NCBI GenBank assembly: GCA_021613535.1
Contig: CP075492.1
Location: forward strand, 14,322,001 to 14,386,000
DNA length: 64,000 nucleotides
Direction: 5' to 3'
Source: Adineta vaga
Lineage: Eukaryota; Rotifera
Shown here: positions 59,672 to 64,000 of the stretch, in pieces
Position numbering within the stretch: position 1 is the stretch's first letter
How the letters are laid out: the number at the start of each line of letters is the position of its first letter
Translations under genes and position numbers: made by a program
Notes under the pieces: model-generated
Seen by the model: only the letters and a program-made list of their open reading frames with translations
What the model was told of the DNA's origin: nothing
Database searches by the model: none

Positions 59672-60481
59672 CTAATGAACATATTTATTGGATAGATACT
59701 CTTCCCATGTATTTGAAGATGATACAATATTCTCACAAGTACTATAACCAGCTGCAACTGCATTCATAATTCCACCGAATGTCGGTATATTGATTATCCA
59801 TTTACTTTCATGTCGTGCTTCTAATAATGAACTAGCAATTTCTCCCATATTATATATTTTTTTACCACCTATATCATATGTATCATTCAATGGTGATGTT
59901 TTCATAATTTTACTTAATTCCATTGCCACAGCTTCGACTTGAATCGGTTGGATTTTTAATGCTTTTGGAACTAAACATATTGGAAATCTCAATAGTTTAT
60001 TTGTTAAATCTTCTGCAAATTCATGAAACTGAGTCGCTCTTAATATCGTATATGGAACACCACTTTCTTTAACCAAACGCTCACATTCTAATTTTCCTTC
60101 ATAATATGCCAATGGAATTCGATCAATTCCCACAATTGAAATATAAATAAAATGTTTAATATTTTTGTTTTGAATCGTTTTCAATAAATTTCTCGTCAAA
60201 ACTATATCAGCAGCTTGCCCATTAATCGTTTCGTTAGGTGAACTTGCCAAATGTAATATTATATCGATATTATCAAATGTTATCTTATCCAATTCTTCTT
60301 CCTTAGTTAAATCCATATAAATCCATTCTATATTTGTATCAAGATCAGTTCTTTCGTTACTATAGTTTTTCGTTTTTTTATGTCGACTACCAACCACAAA
60401 ATTTATGTGTTCAGCAAGAAATAATTTCGAGACTGCCCTTCCCAAAACACCATTTCCACCAGTAACAAGTATTTTGGACAT
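59672..60481 (-). CDS. NAD(P)-binding NmrA/atypical SDR-family protein
   Basis: Intronless 269-aa ORF. ILVTGGNGVLGRAV at residues 4-17 is the Rossmann dinucleotide motif (GGNGxLG). Strands and helices follow in SDR order (IDIILHLASSP, IKHFIYISIVGIDRIPLAYYEGKLECERLVKESGVPYTILRATQFHEF). The YxxxK-like pair in AYYEGKLE and the ILRATQF segment are typical of atypical SDRs such as NmrA-like NAD(P)-sensors or nucleoside-diphosphate-sugar epimerase relatives found widely in bacteria. It may be a reductase or a redox sensor; substrate unknown. Lack of introns and the bacterial flavour make transfer possible. It lies between the ADP-ribosyltransferase relic and hydrolase copy 2, all on the minus strand. 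Confidence 0.8.
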   Translation of the reverse strand: MSKILVTGGNGVLGRAVSKLFLAEHINFVVGSRHKKTKNYSNERTDLDTNIEWIYMDLTKEEELDKITFDNIDIILHLASSPNETINGQAADIVLTRNLLKTIQNKNIKHFIYISIVGIDRIPLAYYEGKLECERLVKESGVPYTILRATQFHEFAEDLTNKLLRFPICLVPKALKIQPIQVEAVAMELSKIMKTSPLNDTYDIGGKKIYNMGEIASSLLEARHESKWIINIPTFGGIMNAVAAGYSTCENIVSSSNTWEEYLSNKYVH

Positions 60482-60839
60482 TGCTTGTAATTTGTGAAAC
60501 TATAATATCTAAAAAGTAAATCATATTTTGTTATTTATGCTATTCACGAAAACATGTTTTATGAGAACAGTACGCATAGAACAAAAACCAATCATTTAAA
60601 TAGTGCACAGAAAAGTATGACGCATATATGACACGCACGTGAAATATAATAGAGAACCAGTAAGATGCAAGCGAACCGTACATAAAGTACGATCAAGCAC
60701 AGAGTATAACAATCTCATATGAACGGAATATTCACAATATAGAATATCTGTATTATAAAAAGAGCAATCTAGATCATTTTATTTCTTTAAAAATAAGTAT
60801 GTGAAAAATGATAATCATTCATGAATGGTTATATTCTGT
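60482..60839. other. Intergenic DNA
   Basis: About 360 bp with no gene or repeat seen; likely the promoter of the SDR gene and the 3' end of hydrolase copy 2. Confidence 0.35.
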
Positions 60840-61682
60840 TTATGATGTTTGTTTGATAAATTCAGGAATTAATTCGGCAGCTACGTCATTACCAGGTTCT
60901 GTTAATGATAGATGATGAACACCACGTTCCACGATTAAGAATTTCCATAAGTTAGGTAATTTCGACGTCCACACTTTTGCTTCTTCAGCTGGAAACATTC
61001 GATCTTCCGATCCATGCAGAACTAATGTTGGCATTGTCAGTTTCTCCAATTGATCATCAATTGCATCACGATCTAGAAGACAATTCAATGCTGGATCATA
61101 TCCTTCAGCACCAGCATATCGTTCAATCCACATTTCTTTGATCTTTTCGAATACTTTTTCATTGACACGTGTAGCTCCACCAAAAGATCCTGCTCTTGCC
61201 ATAATTGCTTCATCACTTGGAATCTTCGTTTCACACCATTTGTCACGAGATTTGCCTGCATTGATTCTCACTTGTGCTGGTGTCAAGTAGACTGTAGTTC
61301 CTAACAATATCAATCCTTTCGCTCGACGAGGTTCAAGTAGAGCCATTCGAAGTGCAATGAAACCACCTTGAGTTGTTCCCATGGCATAAAACTGATCAAT
61401 ACCAAGTTGAGTGAGAAGTTGTAATGAATCCGAGGCAGTATCCCAAAAAGTAAATTTGTCATTACGACCCTTGGTTTGTCCATGACCATGTGCATCAATG
61501 GAAATGAGATTATAGTTGGAATATCGAACATCTTTCATTTGTTGATTATAGAATCGTGAATCCATGAGGAATGCATGATGCATAACAATAGTTGTTAATG
61601 ATTTGTCAATTGGATGAGAAAGACGATAAGCAATGGTAACGCCATTATCCAATGTCTTATGAAGTAATTCTTTGTATGACAT
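60840..61682 (-). CDS. Alpha/beta hydrolase, copy 2, with Thr at the nucleophile position
   Basis: Paralogue of 55439-56281 in the same orientation, 5.4 kb away. It has the same 280-aa length and the same GTTQG elbow with Thr104. Residues 1-121 are identical to copy 1, while 14 changes fall after it, several near the acid residue (SEDRMFPAEE here, SEDHIISAEE in copy 1) and in the cap (LTPAQ versus STPEQ). Asp227 and His256/257 remain. The changes around the active-site mouth could alter substrate choice. The 5' 364 bp differ at only about 3 sites between copies, the 3' 480 bp at about 35. Intronless. Confidence 0.85.
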   Translation of the reverse strand: MSYKELLHKTLDNGVTIAYRLSHPIDKSLTTIVMHHAFLMDSRFYNQQMKDVRYSNYNLISIDAHGHGQTKGRNDKFTFWDTASDSLQLLTQLGIDQFYAMGTTQGGFIALRMALLEPRRAKGLILLGTTVYLTPAQVRINAGKSRDKWCETKIPSDEAIMARAGSFGGATRVNEKVFEKIKEMWIERYAGAEGYDPALNCLLDRDAIDDQLEKLTMPTLVLHGSEDRMFPAEEAKVWTSKLPNLWKFLIVERGVHHLSLTEPGNDVAAELIPEFIKQTS

Positions 61683-62945
61683 GATAGATTGAATGTAATA
61701 AAGAGAGAATGTAAATATAAGAAGACGTTTGGGGATGTGAAAAGATTAGAATAAAATGAATGCCTATAGTTCGTGTTTTACTTTATAAATGGGTGAAAGA
61801 CGGCATATCTCTGATAAGACTATGCGAAAGGAGAACAGAGAAGAACAGCGCAAAAAAAAAGAAATCGATATGAAGAAATGTCTAAATATACACGTGGATG
61901 ATGTTTTTTTCTTCTTGCAGAAAGAGAAAGAAGTCGCTACATATACTGCGTAGAACGATACATAATAAGATTCTATCAATATTACGAGAAAACTACTGAA
62001 CTAGTTATCTTTCAGATATTGTATATGTATTGATATTAAGGAACAGATTAATTTATTATATCGATATCGAGTAAAATTTGGTGATTGTTGATGCAGGAAA
62101 GAGAAAATACGATTATTCTGTGGTAATATGTTTGGTTTAACTGAAGATGAAGATTAAAATAGAAGGGTCAATATCGATATAATTTTGCATTTCTGAATAT
62201 TGATCTCTCGTTATATTTGTTCGTCTAAACCAGCAACAACATAGCGAGAACTTACTGTGACACTTTTAGATGAATAGAAGCTTTCGCGTTGATGGAGCTA
62301 CGCTTTCTTTTATTTGTTTATATTATATATTGCATCGTGTTGATGGAAAATACTTGCTTATATATTCGCCAAATCGGAGAGAATAACCAAGAGAAAATAA
62401 GTTGAGGACAATACATAATAAAGAAGGAAATATCGACTAAATATTCTACTTTTTAGTCAGCGTACAGATACCCGATTGATTCAATATATCTGCAGAGAAA
62501 AAGTCAAGAAAAATGGGTACTGATGAATTTTTGAACACATGGACTGTGAGCATTAGATGGATACCTGATATCGTCACATTCACATACATCTATATGACGC
62601 AATCGATAAGAGATTCAGTTATTCAATCAATTTGACGTCATCAAATTTTGTGCATTATTATTTATCTCTATACATCCTTTTCCTCTTTCACATTATATTA
62701 TAACATGTGTTGCTTATTTGACAATTGGATATTTTATCATGTCGTTTTTCCCTTTTTTTTAGTCTCTAAATCTATATAAATATATCGGGAAATCAAATAC
62801 AATAAAAGCGAAAGAAAGATTCTTAAATTGTAGTTTCATAGAATTCATATTGTAACAGGTGAATCTACTGTAAGCTGTCAAGGAGAATAGAACGTTTAAT
62901 GAATCTAGTATTTTTATTTGTTTTATTATATTCTAGTTTTAATCA
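61683..62945. other. Intergenic DNA between divergent genes
   Basis: 61683-61950 is partly similar to the upstream DNA of hydrolase copy 1 (shared ACACGTGGATGATGTTTTT). The rest, about 1 kb, shows no gene. It must contain the promoter of the gene beginning at 62946. Confidence 0.4.
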
Positions 62946-64000
62946 ATGAATACTAATTCGACAGTACAAACAACAACTGTTCAGTACAAAATATCGTATG
63001 ATAGTTTACAAATGTACTTGATTAAATACATCTTTTTTCTCCTACTAGATGTTTCCATAATCGAAAGAAAAAGATACAGTGTATGATTTTATCGATCTTT
63101 CTTGGTATGTTCATCTTAATAGGAATCATAGTTCCAGTAATAATTGTTGGTAAATTCTCTGAGATAACTGTACAATCCACTTTTATGACAACGAGAACTA
63201 TGGAGCTATCAACTACAAAACAGACAAGTACTACACGAGGTATTATCACACCACAACCTACGACCACCAAACCTACAATATTATCAACTACAACACCTAA
63301 AAGAGGTATTTAATAAAAACGAAGATGAACATGTATAATTAAAAGAAACTATCACAACAAACCTTTTCTCTTAACAGTATCGAATATTTGAGTTCGTTGT
63401 GAATATAGATAATCGATGTGAAACAACATCTACTTTAGTAACACGTCAGCAATCATTTAAAAAGAACAGTTAGAGTATAAAACCATATGTATCTTCGAAG
63501 TCATCCAACGGAAAATATTTCTTACATGTCAATGCGCTTAAAATAACGATTTATCGAAAGTTTTTGAAAAAATCTTGCATTTATCTATAAAATAATTTTG
63601 TAGTTTTAATACCACTGTACACCGTTAATGGGTCAATTATGGGAATATATAACACAACTATAGGTGGAAATAGTTTACCATCAACACCTGGCTTTGAAAC
63701 TGGTCAATACCCACCAAAACTCAAGCCACATAATGTATGTGATGGTGACATATCAACAAAATATCAAAATTTTGGACATTGTTCAGTAACTTTCATGAAT
63801 GGTACATGTGGTTCAGGTACGGGTTTGTATTTTGAATTAGAACGTAGTACAATGATAGTCACTGCTCTAAGAATTTGCGTAGACAAAAAAAGGCCCCCAC
63901 GTGAACCGAAAACAGTGTCATTGGAAGGAAGTAATCTTTCGAGAGGAGCGCTCACTTTTGGTACAAGTTGGACTCTTTTGTATAATGGTGCGACTGGATT
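62946..64000 (+). CDS. Thr-rich type II membrane protein, 3' end beyond the window
   Basis: Exons 62946-62995, 63049-63305 and 63604 onward join in one frame (introns GTATGA..ACTAG and GTATTT..TGTAG) and remain open to the window edge. A short N-terminal cytosolic part ends in NRKKKIQC, then a TM segment (ILSIFLGMFILIGIIVPVIIV), a mucin-like Thr/Ser stalk (TTKQTSTTRG, QPTTTKP) and an extracellular domain (GGNSLPSTPGFETGQYPP, VCDGDISTKYQNFGHCSV, GSGTGLYFELERSTMIVTALRIC). The CDGDxxTKYxNFG and LRIC context suggests a discoidin/galactose-binding-like jelly roll, not proven. The plan (short tail, TM, Thr stalk, lectin-like fold) repeats that of the 22750-26047 gene. Confidence 0.72.

Noticed and set aside
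1-64000. CRISPR arrays, rRNA, operons or bacterial contamination
   Set aside because: No spaced direct repeats or rRNA-like segments seen; genes have spliceosomal introns and eukaryotic domain plans. tRNAs were not searched exhaustively by eye.

Overview
The window is nuclear DNA of a small AT-rich animal genome, most likely a bdelloid rotifer (Adineta/Rotaria type). This is inferred from GT-AG introns mostly of about 50-75 bp, high gene density on both strands, and a typical bdelloid gene mix: pentapeptide-repeat, NHL, FG-GAP and LamG proteins, FMRFamide-receptor-like GPCRs, an arginine ADP-ribosyltransferase, a plant-type wax synthase and a potato-type I protease inhibitor. No database search was possible. 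Family names rest on motifs and recalled family patterns; exon structures come from reading frames and splice signals.

Layout. 0.5-26 kb is a fairly ordinary gene region: pentapeptide-repeat protein; small conserved protein; secreted NHL-repeat protein with one in-frame stop; GPCR; Mpv17/PMP22; secreted Cys-rich peptide; F-box protein; AmpG/PAT-like MFS carrier with a long N-terminal extension; wax synthase; second GPCR; RNase T2; trimethyllysine dioxygenase (carnitine synthesis); a decayed copy of the NHL gene; and a membrane-anchored mucin/LamG protein.

27.0-47.8 kb is the unusual part. Two roughly 0.41-0.44 kb copies of one sequence lie in inverted orientation (26972-27379 and 47322-47761) and enclose about 20 kb. 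That segment holds 3.8 kb of repeat-rich non-coding DNA (a 290-bp near-perfect palindromic element and two ACCGC-rich patches), then two co-oriented intron-containing genes, then a small gene on the opposite strand. The first large gene encodes an 892-aa membrane protein (DUF4781-like, tentative). The second encodes a predicted protein of about 3,530 aa with collagen-like Gly-rich segments and a complete SecA-type DEAD motor (Walker A TGEGKS, Walker B DEVD, motif VI-like LAGRGTD). A SecA motor in an intron-bearing animal gene, paired with a second large gene inside an inverted-repeat-bounded segment, is the best candidate here for an undescribed system.

48-64 kb is an accessory, turnover-prone stretch rich in likely foreign-derived families. 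Truncated or broken genes (UNC93-like carrier, flavin amine oxidase, sarcosine-oxidase-like enzyme, SNTX-domain GTPase, secreted Cys-rich protein, FG-GAP protein, ADP-ribosyltransferase) alternate with intact ones (potato-I inhibitor, two duplicated alpha/beta hydrolases, an NAD(P)-binding SDR). The hydrolase pair has Thr in place of the nucleophile Ser and shows patchy divergence suggesting gene conversion. The last gene, a Thr-rich membrane protein, runs off the window.
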